NCBI GenBank assembly: GCA_039933015.1 | Contig: JBDTOX010000155.1 | Location: 1-42,660, forward strand | Origin: JBDTOX01 sp039933015 | GTDB lineage: Bacteria > Pseudomonadota > Gammaproteobacteria > Burkholderiales > Methylophilaceae | Direction of reading: 5' to 3' | Length of the DNA: 42,660 bases | Shown here: piece by piece, positions 8,986 through 16,653 of the stretch | Layout of the letters: the number at the start of each line of letters is the position of its first letter | Position numbering within the stretch: position 1 is the stretch's first letter | The notes under the pieces: model-generated | Database searches by the model: none | What the model was told of the DNA's origin: nothing | Seen by the model: the letters and a program-made list of their open reading frames with translations, nothing else | Position numbers and translations under genes: made by a program

Positions 8986-9686
8986 CCAAGTTGCTAGCCA
9001 GCGTTACCAATGTAAGCGAAGCTTTATTGGCTGTGGATGCGGGTGTCGATATTATTGACCTGAAAAATCCTGCACAAGGCGCATTAGGCGCGCTCTCACT
9101 GTCCGAGATAGGTGAAATTGCCCGCGCTATTGATGGCTGTAAACTAATCAGTGCCACTATCGGCGATTTGCCCATGGAACCAGAACTTCTTATACGCGCT
9201 ACCGAACATACGGCTGCTACGGGTGTTGATATCGTTAAAGTCGGTTTTTTTGGATTGGCCAGCCATGGCGCTTGTATCAAGGCGCTACAGCCGCTGGCGG
9301 CAAAGGGAGTGCGTATTGTGGCAGTATTATTTGCTGATCAAAATCCGGATTTTGCATTATTACCTGAACTGCAAATGGCGGGGTTTTACGGCGTAATGCT
9401 GGATACGGTGCAAAAAAACGGAAGCAGCCTGCTGGACTATGTTTTGGTTAACGATTTACAACAGTTTGTTAAATTGGCACGCACATACAAGCTGGAATCC
9501 GGGCTTGCGGGTTCTCTAAGGCTGAATCATGTTCCAGGGTTGGTTGCCTTAAGCCCCGGCTATTTGGGTTTTCGTGGTGCGCTCTGTGCTAATTCTGAGC
9601 GCACAGCAGCATTAAGCAGTAATAAAATTCATGAACTCCAAGCCATGTTGCGTAAATGCAACATGGAAGTTGCAGATATGATGTGA
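8982..9686 (+). CDS. mfnB: (5-formylfuran-3-yl)methyl phosphate synthase MfnB
   Basis: DUF556/MfnB condenses two glyceraldehyde-3-phosphates to 4-(hydroxymethyl)-2-furancarboxaldehyde phosphate, the furan precursor of methanofuran. It is a 234-residue TIM barrel with the family Lys in DLKNP (Lys28), Lys86 in VKVGFFG, and Asp141 and Lys145 in MLDTVQKNG; by position these match the active-site Lys/Asp set described for the archaeal enzyme. The start overlaps the DUF447 stop (ATGA). Its presence implies that the organism makes a methanofuran-type cofactor for the formyltransferase/hydrolase step of H4MPT-linked formaldehyde oxidation. Confidence 0.9.
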   Translation: MTKLLASVTNVSEALLAVDAGVDIIDLKNPAQGALGALSLSEIGEIARAIDGCKLISATIGDLPMEPELLIRATEHTAATGVDIVKVGFFGLASHGACIKALQPLAAKGVRIVAVLFADQNPDFALLPELQMAGFYGVMLDTVQKNGSSLLDYVLVNDLQQFVKLARTYKLESGLAGSLRLNHVPGLVALSPGYLGFRGALCANSERTAALSSNKIHELQAMLRKCNMEVADMM

Positions 9687-9710
9687 ATTTGCTATCTAAC
9701 CGCAAGTACG

Positions 9711-9739
9711 TTGCATCTGCGCAGGGCTTTAAGTATATT
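9711..9739 (+). promoter_or_regulatory. Sigma-70-type promoter of the OmpA-family gene
   Basis: TTGCAT at 9711-9716 and TATATT at 9734-9739 are separated by exactly 17 bases, a near-consensus sigma-70 layout. The start codon lies 37 bases downstream of the -10 element with AGGGAG as Shine-Dalgarno. This promoter separates the porin from the C1-cofactor operon. Confidence 0.75.
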
Positions 9740-9775
9740 TGGTCACGAGTTTAATTTTTTACAGGGAGTTATACC

Positions 9776-10876
9776 ATGAAGAAAAGTCTTATTTGTCTGG
9801 CCGTGGCCAGTGTTGTTGGATTGGGTGCAATGACGGCTTCAGCGGAGGATGCCTATCAAGGTTCCTGGTACGCATTGCCCGGTATCAATATTATGCATAC
9901 CGATAGCGATCTTAAAGCTGATGATAACGATGTAGGCGGTTTCTTGCGTTTTGGTAAAGAGATCAGTGAGCACTGGGATGTTCAGGTGGGTCTGAGCCAC
10001 AATCAAACTGATGAAGACAGTAACTCTTACACTAGCGGCAAATATAAACAGACTCTATTGGGTGTGGATGCACTTTACATGTTTAGCCGTGACAAGTTCC
10101 GGCCTTTCCTGCTTGCCGGTTTGGGCGCAGCGCATAACCGTATCCATTACAATGGCACGCCAGACGCAAACGGTATCAAGACTTCATGGATGGCTAACGT
10201 TGGTCTAGGTGCTCAATATCTCTTTACGGAAAACCTTGGCCTGCAGGCAGATCTGCGCTACGTGTATAGCCGTGCTGAAGCATCTAACTTGTTCGGCGGC
10301 ACTGGTAATCATCGAGATGAAAATATCGGCAATACCTACCTGAATCTGGGCGTAATTTTTAAATTCGGCGCGCCTAAGCAAGTAGCAGCTGCCGAGCCAG
10401 CTCCAGCTGCCGAGCCAGCTCCAGCTGCCGAGCCAATGCCAGCTGCAGCTCCAGCAGCAGAAGCTGCCCCAGCAGGTCCAGCTGAACCCGCATTTGAAAA
10501 AGTTACGCTGCAGGCTGAAGTGCTCTTTGGCTTCGACAAAGACACGCTCAAGGAAGAGGGCAAGACTATTCTCAATGCTGATGTCGTAGAGAAAATGAAG
10601 GCACACCCAGAAGTTGAGCTGCTCCTGATTACTGGCCATACCGATCGCATTGGTGATGCTAAATACAATCAGAAACTGTCTGAGCGTCGTGCAAACACTG
10701 TTAAGAACTACCTCGTGAGCCAAGGCATTGCAGCAAGCCGCCTGCACGCAGTTGGTAAAGGCGAAGCTGAGTCTGTGGCAGATTGCAAAGGCGTTCGTGG
10801 TAAAAAGGCCATTGAATGCCTGCAACCTAACCGCCGTGTAGTAGTTGAAATTGAAGTACAACGTGCCGGCAATTAA
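9776..10876 (+). CDS. OmpA-family outer-membrane porin with peptidoglycan-binding domain
   Basis: Signal peptide residues 1-23 (cleavage after ASA, before EDAYQGS). An eight-strand OmpA-like beta barrel spans about 24-200, followed by a Pro/Ala/Glu linker (about 203-238) and a C-terminal OmpA/MotB domain that binds peptidoglycan (LLITGHTDRIGDAKYNQKLS, then ERRANTVKNYL). Two Cys in the last 40 residues (ADCKGVRGKKAIECLQ) probably form a disulphide. 366 aa. It is flanked by its own promoter and by a strong terminator, so it is monocistronic. Role: outer-membrane/cell-wall link and structural porin. Confidence 0.93.
   Translation: MKKSLICLAVASVVGLGAMTASAEDAYQGSWYALPGINIMHTDSDLKADDNDVGGFLRFGKEISEHWDVQVGLSHNQTDEDSNSYTSGKYKQTLLGVDALYMFSRDKFRPFLLAGLGAAHNRIHYNGTPDANGIKTSWMANVGLGAQYLFTENLGLQADLRYVYSRAEASNLFGGTGNHRDENIGNTYLNLGVIFKFGAPKQVAAAEPAPAAEPAPAAEPMPAAAPAAEAAPAGPAEPAFEKVTLQAEVLFGFDKDTLKEEGKTILNADVVEKMKAHPEVELLLITGHTDRIGDAKYNQKLSERRANTVKNYLVSQGIAASRLHAVGKGEAESVADCKGVRGKKAIECLQPNRRVVVEIEVQRAGN
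10388..10441 (+). repeat. Tandem 18-bp repeat encoding the AAEPAP linker
   Basis: Three head-to-tail copies of an 18-bp unit (GCTGCCGAGCCAGCTCCA): 10388-10405 and 10406-10423 are identical and 10424-10441 differs at its end. They encode the Ala-Glu-Pro-Ala-Pro linker between the barrel and the peptidoglycan-binding domain of the OmpA-like protein. Such in-frame units can change copy number by slippage. Confidence 0.9.
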
Positions 10877-10911
10877 GCTTAGTATCACTAATTTATAAGC
10901 AAAGCACGAAA

Positions 10912-10936
10912 AAGCCCCGCAATGCGGGGCTTTTTT
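10912..10936 (+). terminator. Rho-independent terminator after the OmpA-family gene
   Basis: Perfect 9-bp stem AAGCCCCGC / GCGGGGCTT with a three-base loop, followed by a run of six T. It lies 35 bases after the porin stop and ten bases before the next start codon. Confidence 0.95.
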
Positions 10937-10945
10937 ATAACCAAA

Positions 10946-12313
10946 ATGACTGAACATCTATCTCAAGAAGCTAATCCAGCGCGCGAAGTCGATCATGCCA
11001 TAGAGGCGCGCTGGATTATTCCGGTAATTCCACATGCGCAGGTTTTGTCGCATGCTACAGTGATTCTGGATCAAGGGGTTATTGCTGATATTCTGCCAAC
11101 CGAAGAAGCCAGGCTGCGTTATCACGCGCGCCAGACAACTAGCCTGGACGATCACATCTTAATCCCTGGGTTGATCAACTTGCATACTCATGCTGCGATG
11201 AGCCTAATGCGTGGATTAGCCGATGATTTACCTTTAATGCCGTGGCTGCAAGAGCATATCTGGCCAGCAGAAAAGCAATGGGTGTCTGAACGTTTTGTAC
11301 ATGACGGTACTTTGTTGGGCTGCGCAGAGATGTTGCGCGGAGGGATTACTTGTTTTAACGATATGTATTTTTTCCCGCAAGCCGCCGCGCAAGCTGTCTT
11401 GCAGTCAGGAATGCGCGCTAATCTTGGCTTGATAGTCATTGAATTTCCATCCGCTTATGCCAATGATGCGGATGACTATCTGCAAAAAGGTTTTGATGCG
11501 CGCGATAGCTGGCGTGATAGTAAATTACTGACCAGCAGCTTTGCACCGCATGCGCCATATACCATAGCAAATGGCACATTTGAAAAAGTAATTACTTATG
11601 CCGAACAACTCGGGATTGGTATTCACACCCATATTCATGAAACCCGCGACGAAATCCAGCAAAGCATTACGCAGCATGGCTTGCGGCCTCTACGTCGGTT
11701 AGCTGACCTGGGGTTGTTGGGCCCAAGCCTGGTAGCCGCGCATTGCGTGCACCTTGAGCCTGCTGAAATAAATATGCTGGCTGAATATGGCTGCCATGTC
11801 GCACATTGCCCTACCTCTAATTTAAAATTGGCGAGTGGCATTGCACCCGTAGCGGATTTGCTGGAAAAAGGCGTTAATCTTGGCCTCGGCACTGATGGCG
11901 CTGCAAGCAATAATCGTCTGGACATGTTTGCAGAGATGCGTTTGGCAGCGCTGCTAGCAAAAGGCATGAGTGGCAATGCCGCTGTCCTGCCTGCTGCTCA
12001 GGCATTGGAAATGGCCACCATAAATGCAGCCAGGGCATTGGGTCTGGATGATCAAGTAGGTACAATTGAGATGGGAAAGATGGCAGATCTTGCAGCGGTG
12101 AGGATTGCGGACCCGGAAACCTTGCCTTGTTTTGACCCACTCTCGCATCTGGTCTATGTAGCAGGGCGAGAGCATGTGAGCCATGTCTGGGTAGCCGGCG
12201 AGCTGCGCTATCAAAAACTTAATGGGCAAGTTGGCGTCTATGCCAACATAGAACCTGCAGAATTAAAGGAAATTACTTCAGTATGGCAATCAAGACTGAC
12301 TCGATACACATGA
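10946..12313 (+). CDS. TRZ/ATZ-family amidohydrolase, MtaD-like (S-adenosylhomocysteine / methylthioadenosine deaminase)
   Basis: Metal-dependent deaminase of the amidohydrolase superfamily. NLHTHAAMS gives the HxH metal pair (His80, His82); HIHET, the AAHCVHL His and the LGTDGAASNN Asp complete the metal site. The MtaD/TrzA branch usually deaminates the adenine ring of S-adenosylhomocysteine or methylthioadenosine. Its place before ubiG, an SAM-dependent methyltransferase, fits removal of the SAH by-product, though this is inference. I use ATG 10946: an upstream ATG at 10922 would put the terminator stem inside the coding region. The last 31 bases overlap ubiG. No clear Shine-Dalgarno. Confidence 0.87.
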   Translation: MTEHLSQEANPAREVDHAIEARWIIPVIPHAQVLSHATVILDQGVIADILPTEEARLRYHARQTTSLDDHILIPGLINLHTHAAMSLMRGLADDLPLMPWLQEHIWPAEKQWVSERFVHDGTLLGCAEMLRGGITCFNDMYFFPQAAAQAVLQSGMRANLGLIVIEFPSAYANDADDYLQKGFDARDSWRDSKLLTSSFAPHAPYTIANGTFEKVITYAEQLGIGIHTHIHETRDEIQQSITQHGLRPLRRLADLGLLGPSLVAAHCVHLEPAEINMLAEYGCHVAHCPTSNLKLASGIAPVADLLEKGVNLGLGTDGAASNNRLDMFAEMRLAALLAKGMSGNAAVLPAAQALEMATINAARALGLDDQVGTIEMGKMADLAAVRIADPETLPCFDPLSHLVYVAGREHVSHVWVAGELRYQKLNGQVGVYANIEPAELKEITSVWQSRLTRYT

Positions 12314-13017
12314 AGACGATACAAAGCGTAAATGCTGATCCTGCGGAGCTGCAGAAATTTGCCGCTTTGGCGCATCGCTGGTGGGACCCGAATAGTGAAT
12401 TCAAACCTTTGCATGAAATTAACCCCTTAAGACTTGATTTTATTGACGGCAAAGTTGACCTGCAAGATAAGAGGGTGCTTGATGTAGGCTGCGGCGGCGG
12501 TATTCTGTCGGAATCCATGAGTGAGAAGGGCGCTGATGTAATGGGTATTGATCTGGGTGAAAAAGCACTGAAAGTTGCCCAGTTACATCGCCTTGAGAGT
12601 GGCGTAAAAGTGGATTACCGCCTGATCTCTGTTGAAGATCTGGCTCAGGAGATGCCTGAAAGTTTCGACGTGATCACCTGCATGGAAATGCTGGAGCATG
12701 TTCCGGACCCTGCAGCTGTGGTGCGGGCTTGTGCTGCATTGGTAAAACCTGGCGGTACGGTATTTTTCTCTACCATCAATCGCAATCCCAAAGCCTATCT
12801 GTTTGCAGTTATCGGAGCAGAGTACCTGCTGAATTTGCTGCCCCGTGGAACACATGAATACGAAAAATTTATCAAGCCTTCGGAGCTTGCTTCCTGGGGC
12901 AGGGAAGCCGAGCTGTCTGTTGTGGGCACAAAAGGCATGAGTTACAACCCGCTCACCAAACATTACTGGCTGGGTGACGATGTATCAGTGAATTATATTT
13001 TGCATACCGTAAAGTAA
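12283..13017 (+). CDS. ubiG: Ubiquinone O-methyltransferase UbiG
   Basis: SAM-dependent methyltransferase that performs both O-methylations of ubiquinone synthesis. The VLDVGCGGGILSESM motif I, the CMEMLEHVPDP stretch, LVKPGGTVFFST and the insertion VIGAEYLLNLLPRGTHEYEKFIKP that mediates membrane contact are all present. ATG 12283 has AAAGGA about ten bases before it and overlaps the amidohydrolase; ATG 12310 sits in an ATGA overlap with that gene's stop and would shorten the protein by nine residues. Either is possible. Followed by gph after two bases. Confidence 0.96.
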   Translation: MAIKTDSIHMKTIQSVNADPAELQKFAALAHRWWDPNSEFKPLHEINPLRLDFIDGKVDLQDKRVLDVGCGGGILSESMSEKGADVMGIDLGEKALKVAQLHRLESGVKVDYRLISVEDLAQEMPESFDVITCMEMLEHVPDPAAVVRACAALVKPGGTVFFSTINRNPKAYLFAVIGAEYLLNLLPRGTHEYEKFIKPSELASWGREAELSVVGTKGMSYNPLTKHYWLGDDVSVNYILHTVK

Positions 13018-13019
13018 CA

Positions 13020-13667
13020 GTGCTGCAAATGATATTGCTCGATTTAGATGGCACTCTGGTGGACACTGCACCTGACTTGGGTTTGGCGTTGAATATGCAG
13101 CGTGAGCGTCATGGTATGCCGCCACTGCCGCAAGAGAAAATAAGACCATACGCCTCGCATGGTTCTATAGGCTTGCTGTCTGTAGGCTTTGGGTTGACAT
13201 CACAAGATGCGGAATTTTCTGCAATGCGAGAAGAGTATCTGGATTTGTATGACCAAGTCTTTACGCGTTCTCCGATATTGTTTGCAGGAGTGGCTGAGCT
13301 ATTAACAGCCATTGAAAACAAAGGGTTGCGTTGGGGAGTTGTAACCAATAAGCCGCGGCGCTTTACCGAGCCTTTGTTAAAGGCAATCCATCTTGACCAG
13401 CGCGCTGCCTGTGTCATCAGCGGGGATGATGCTTCTCGAGCAAAGCCTCATCCGGATACATTGTTGATGGCATGCGCCCAAACTGCAATGGAACCATCAG
13501 ATTGTGTCTATATGGGAGATGCTGAGCGGGATATTCAAGCGGGTAAATCGGCAGGAATGCGCACTGTGCTTGCTTTGTATGGCTATATTGATGCGACTGA
13601 CAAACCGCATGAGTGGGGTGCTGATGCAGTGATTAATGAGCCTATGGAGATGTTGTCTCTAATCTAG
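13020..13667 (+). CDS. gph: Phosphoglycolate phosphatase-type HAD hydrolase
   Basis: Soluble HAD phosphatase of the Gph/CbbZ family that dephosphorylates 2-phosphoglycolate from DNA 3'-end repair or oxygenase activity. Motif I LLDLDGTLVDTAPDLG (nucleophile Asp7 by the GTG start), the TNKPRRF motif II Thr, the Lys in SRAKPHP and motif III MGDAERDIQAG are present. The start is GTG 13020, two bases after the ubiG stop, with ATG 13029 as alternative. The ubiG-gph order is common in proteobacteria. Some relatives act in N-acetylmuramate-phosphate recycling, so substrate certainty is moderate. Confidence 0.9.
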   Translation: MLQMILLDLDGTLVDTAPDLGLALNMQRERHGMPPLPQEKIRPYASHGSIGLLSVGFGLTSQDAEFSAMREEYLDLYDQVFTRSPILFAGVAELLTAIENKGLRWGVVTNKPRRFTEPLLKAIHLDQRAACVISGDDASRAKPHPDTLLMACAQTAMEPSDCVYMGDAERDIQAGKSAGMRTVLALYGYIDATDKPHEWGADAVINEPMEMLSLI

Positions 13668-13734
13668 TCCGGCTGATCTTAATCAGATAGCCCGCTTGCT
13701 TTAATCCAATCAAGCGTATTGTTCTCTTTAATCT

Positions 13735-14334
13735 TTAGCTGACACTCCGCCGCTCCATCAAGGCTTGCGCCAGCGTTCCACTGTCTACATGCTCGATTTC
13801 CCCACCCATAGGCAGGCCGCGGGCAATACGGCTTACCTTGAGGCCGCGTGAACGCAACAACTCACTTACGTAGTGTGCAGTGGCCTCGCCTTCCACTGTA
13901 TAGTTAGTGGCAAGGATTACTTCTTCCACCACGCCATCCTGCACACGTTTGATCAGGCGATCCAGATGGATTTCACGCGGACCGATACCATCCAGAGGCG
14001 ACAGCCTGCCCATCAGCACAAAATACATACCCTGAAATGCATGAGTTTGCTCTAGCATCAATAAATCCGTAGGCATTTCCACCACACACAGCAGCGAGCC
14101 GTCACGCTTGCCAGAAACGCATAAAGGGCAAACGGGCTGTTCGCTAAAGTTATTACAGAGACTGCAGTGGCTGACAACCTCCAGTGCATTTCCCAATGCC
14201 AATGCCAGTGAATTCGCTCCTGCACGATCACGTTGCAACAGATAATATGCCATGCGTAACGCCGATTTTGGCCCCACCCCTGGCAGGCAGCGCAGGGCTT
14301 CGACCAGCTGTTCAAGGGCGGGTGGATTTCTCAT
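13735..14334 (-). CDS. recR: Recombination mediator RecR
   Basis: DNA-binding clamp of the RecFOR pathway that loads RecA at gaps. An HhH motif (LPGVGPKSALRMAYYLL) is followed by a zinc finger (Cys58, Cys61, Cys70, Cys73 counted from the upstream TTG), a Toprim domain (CVVEMPTDLLMLEQTHAFQG) and the C-terminal Walker-B-like region. I take ATG 14334; a TTG directly before it adds one residue. Last gene of ffs-dnaX-ybaB-recR. The gap to gph is convergent and holds only short weak hairpins. Confidence 0.97.
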   Translation of the reverse strand: MRNPPALEQLVEALRCLPGVGPKSALRMAYYLLQRDRAGANSLALALGNALEVVSHCSLCNNFSEQPVCPLCVSGKRDGSLLCVVEMPTDLLMLEQTHAFQGMYFVLMGRLSPLDGIGPREIHLDRLIKRVQDGVVEEVILATNYTVEGEATAHYVSELLRSRGLKVSRIARGLPMGGEIEHVDSGTLAQALMERRSVS

Positions 14335-14340
14335 CAATAG

Positions 14341-14667
14341 TTAAAAAGGGAGCTTCATGCCAGGAGGAATCGGCAACCCGGCCATCAGACCACCCATGCG
14401 TTCCTGAGAAGTGGCTTCCGCTTTACGAGCGGCGTCATTGAGTGCGGTGACAATGAGGTCTTCGAGCATCTCTTTATCATCGCCCATCAGGCTGTCATCT
14501 ATGCTTACGCGTTTTACCTCATTGCGGCATGTCATTACTACTTTCACCATGCCTGAACCTGCTTGACCTTCAACTTCTACATTCGCGAGCTCAGCCTGCG
14601 CACGCTTCATGTTTTCCTGCATTTGTTGGGCCTGTTTCATCAGATTGCCCATGCCGCCTTTCAACAT
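14341..14667 (-). CDS. YbaB/EbfC-family nucleoid-associated protein
   Basis: Small dimeric DNA-binding protein that sits between dnaX and recR in most proteobacteria. The N-terminal GNLMKQAQQMQENMKRAQ helix and the central GMVKVVMTCRNEVKRVSIDDS strand region are typical, as is the Gly/Met/Pro-rich end. 108 aa. AGGAGA Shine-Dalgarno precedes ATG 14667. The stop lies three to six bases before the recR start. Confidence 0.95.
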   Translation of the reverse strand: MLKGGMGNLMKQAQQMQENMKRAQAELANVEVEGQAGSGMVKVVMTCRNEVKRVSIDDSLMGDDKEMLEDLIVTALNDAARKAEATSQERMGGLMAGLPIPPGMKLPF

Positions 14668-14702
14668 AATCTGCTCTCCTAAGGTGTGATTTTGAAATTA
14701 CT

Positions 14703-16337
14703 TTATTGAATGGGTTTGATACTGGAGGGAATAATCTGTGCACCAAAGTCTTTAACCAGGGCTTGCACAAAATCATCTTGCTGAATTGCAGATTCCGCCT
14801 GCGATTGCAGCGCTGCTCTTTCCTGGCTGATTTGCTGGGCAGGCGTGTTACCGCTGCCACCTATATCAAAATGCAGTTGTATTTTTTTGCCAAAATATTG
14901 TTTGATCGCGGCGCGCAGTTTTTCCTGATAGCTTTGATCTAACAAATGCTTTTGCGCCTGGGGTACCGATAGATAGATAGCGTGTTCATCAAAGCGCAGC
15001 AGCTCACAGTTCTGTGCCAGAGCCCGTGCCAGGCCTAGTTTGAGCTGGTCTACGAGGCCACGCCAATTACCATCAAACTGCAGGGCAGGGGGTGTTTCAG
15101 TAAACTCGGCAGGTGGTGGGGCGTCGTTGTTGGCAATTTCTGCTGCAGGCTTTGCAACGGCTACAGATGCCGCAGGCGCTGTGGCTGTATCAAGCTTGTT
15201 GGCAACAGGCATGGCCGGTTTTTCAGGAGATTTGCCTCTTAGACCAGTTGCTTCTCCAGGAGCAAAGGCCAGCATGCGTAATAAACACATGGTAAAGCCA
15301 GCAAACTCATCAGGTGCCAAGCCTAAATCACGACGACCTAACAGCGCGATTTGATAATAAAGCTGCACCTCTTCTGCATTCAGCTTACCAGCCAGATCCA
15401 GCAGCATGTCACGCTCCGGCAAGTCTGCTGCAATGCTCTCCGGCACGGTTTGGGCAACGGCAATCTGATGCAGCAGGTTGGCCAAGTCGTTCAAGGCGGC
15501 ATCGAACGAAAGGCTACGTTGCTCCATAAGGCGAGCCTGGGCTAAAAGCCCGGCACCATCCTGCTTCAGCAGCATTTGCAGAAGTTCGTATAAATAACTT
15601 TGATCAATAGCGCCGAGCATGGCACGAACCTCTCGCTCATGCACCGCGTTTCTGCCGTAAGCAATCGCTTGATCCAGTAGCGATAGGGCATCACGCATGC
15701 TGCCTGCCGCAGCGCGTGCAATAAGCTGCAGTGCTGCGGGTTCGCAGGGAATATTTTCTTCGGCTAATACAGCTTGCAGATGCTCAGTGATTGAGGTGCC
15801 GGACATTTGCCGCAAATTGAATTGCAGACAGCGCGATAGCACAGTGACTGGCATTTTTTGTGGATCAGTCGTCGCCAGAATGAATTTGACGTGAGCGGGT
15901 GGCTCTTCCAGCGTTTTCAGCATTGCATTGAAAGCACTGCGCGAGAGCATATGCACTTCGTCGATAATGTAGATCTTGAAGCGGCCAACGGTCGGCGCAT
16001 ACTGTGCGTTTTCCAGCAGGTCGCGCATGCTATCTACTTGCGTATTGGAAGCGGCATCGACTTCCAGCAAATCAACAAAACGGCCTTTGTCGATATCCAT
16101 GCAAGCGGAGCATATCCCGCAAGGTTGGGCCGTAATGCCGGTCTCGCAATTGAGGGATTTGGCCAGAATGCGTGCCAGTGTAGTCTTGCCGACGCCACGG
16201 GTGCCGGTAAACAGGTAAGCGTGATGTAAACGCTGCTGTTGCAGTGCATTGGTCAGCGCGCGTACTACATGCTCTTGCCCTACAAGCGCTTCAAACGACT
16301 TGGGGCGCCATTTACGGGCAAGAACTTGATAGCTCAT
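14703..16337 (-). CDS. dnaX: DNA polymerase III subunit gamma/tau
   Basis: Clamp-loader ATPase of the replicative polymerase. P-loop GTRGVGKTT (residues 45-53), a zinc module with Cys64, Cys73, Cys76 and Cys79, Walker B IIDEVHML, the SRC sensor motif and AAA+ lid, then a Pro/Ala-rich linker and the tau C-terminal domain. 544 aa, slightly short in the tau tail. I see no convincing A6G-type slippery site for programmed frameshifting. Immediately downstream of ffs. Confidence 0.97.
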   Translation of the reverse strand: MSYQVLARKWRPKSFEALVGQEHVVRALTNALQQQRLHHAYLFTGTRGVGKTTLARILAKSLNCETGITAQPCGICSACMDIDKGRFVDLLEVDAASNTQVDSMRDLLENAQYAPTVGRFKIYIIDEVHMLSRSAFNAMLKTLEEPPAHVKFILATTDPQKMPVTVLSRCLQFNLRQMSGTSITEHLQAVLAEENIPCEPAALQLIARAAAGSMRDALSLLDQAIAYGRNAVHEREVRAMLGAIDQSYLYELLQMLLKQDGAGLLAQARLMEQRSLSFDAALNDLANLLHQIAVAQTVPESIAADLPERDMLLDLAGKLNAEEVQLYYQIALLGRRDLGLAPDEFAGFTMCLLRMLAFAPGEATGLRGKSPEKPAMPVANKLDTATAPAASVAVAKPAAEIANNDAPPPAEFTETPPALQFDGNWRGLVDQLKLGLARALAQNCELLRFDEHAIYLSVPQAQKHLLDQSYQEKLRAAIKQYFGKKIQLHFDIGGSGNTPAQQISQERAALQSQAESAIQQDDFVQALVKDFGAQIIPSSIKPIQ

Positions 16338-16451
16338 GTGGTATGTAAACTCAAAAAATAAGGCTTTAACTTTAGCCTAAAACGCGCATTTCGTGTCAAT
16401 GCTGTCAGCCTGGTTAGTTGGTTACGGAGCAGGCTAATCGGAATTTTGGAG

Positions 16452-16548
16452 GGGCGAGCCCAACCCCCGGCACTTGCTTCAATAGTTGTGGCTGCTTCCT
16501 TCCGGATCTGACCAGGTTGGCTACTTTGCAATGCGGGGAGGCCCGCCG
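16452..16548 (-). ncRNA. ffs: Signal recognition particle RNA (4.5S, small bacterial type)
   Basis: The minus strand carries the invariant SRP domain IV segment (TCAGATCCGGAAGGAAGCAG), which includes the GGAA tetraloop and the A-rich asymmetric bulge that bind Ffh. The ends pair: GGCGGGCC at the 5' side with GGCUCGCC at the 3' side, closing a single long hairpin of about 97 nt. It lies just upstream of dnaX on the same strand, the usual betaproteobacterial place. End points are accurate to a few bases. Confidence 0.95.
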
Positions 16549-16653
16549 ATTTGGATTTTACCTCAAAACACCATCCATCTGCTATTTGAAGTTACCACTT
16601 CACGTTCAATTTTTGTGAAACTGTATATAAGCGGTTTGATATAACTATCTATC

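Noticed and set aside
10922..10945. Upstream ATG extension of the TRZ/ATZ amidohydrolase.
   Set aside because: Its first codons are the second half of the terminator hairpin; ATG 10946 is cleaner.
10205..10957. 250-codon minus-strand frame opposite the OmpA-family gene.
   Set aside because: It is the antisense shadow of a strongly biased coding region with Pro/Ala repeats (giving Trp/Ser repeats) and also runs through the terminator.
14703..16337. Programmed frameshift for a short gamma form of DnaX.
   Set aside because: No A-run plus hairpin arrangement comparable to the enteric slip site is visible.
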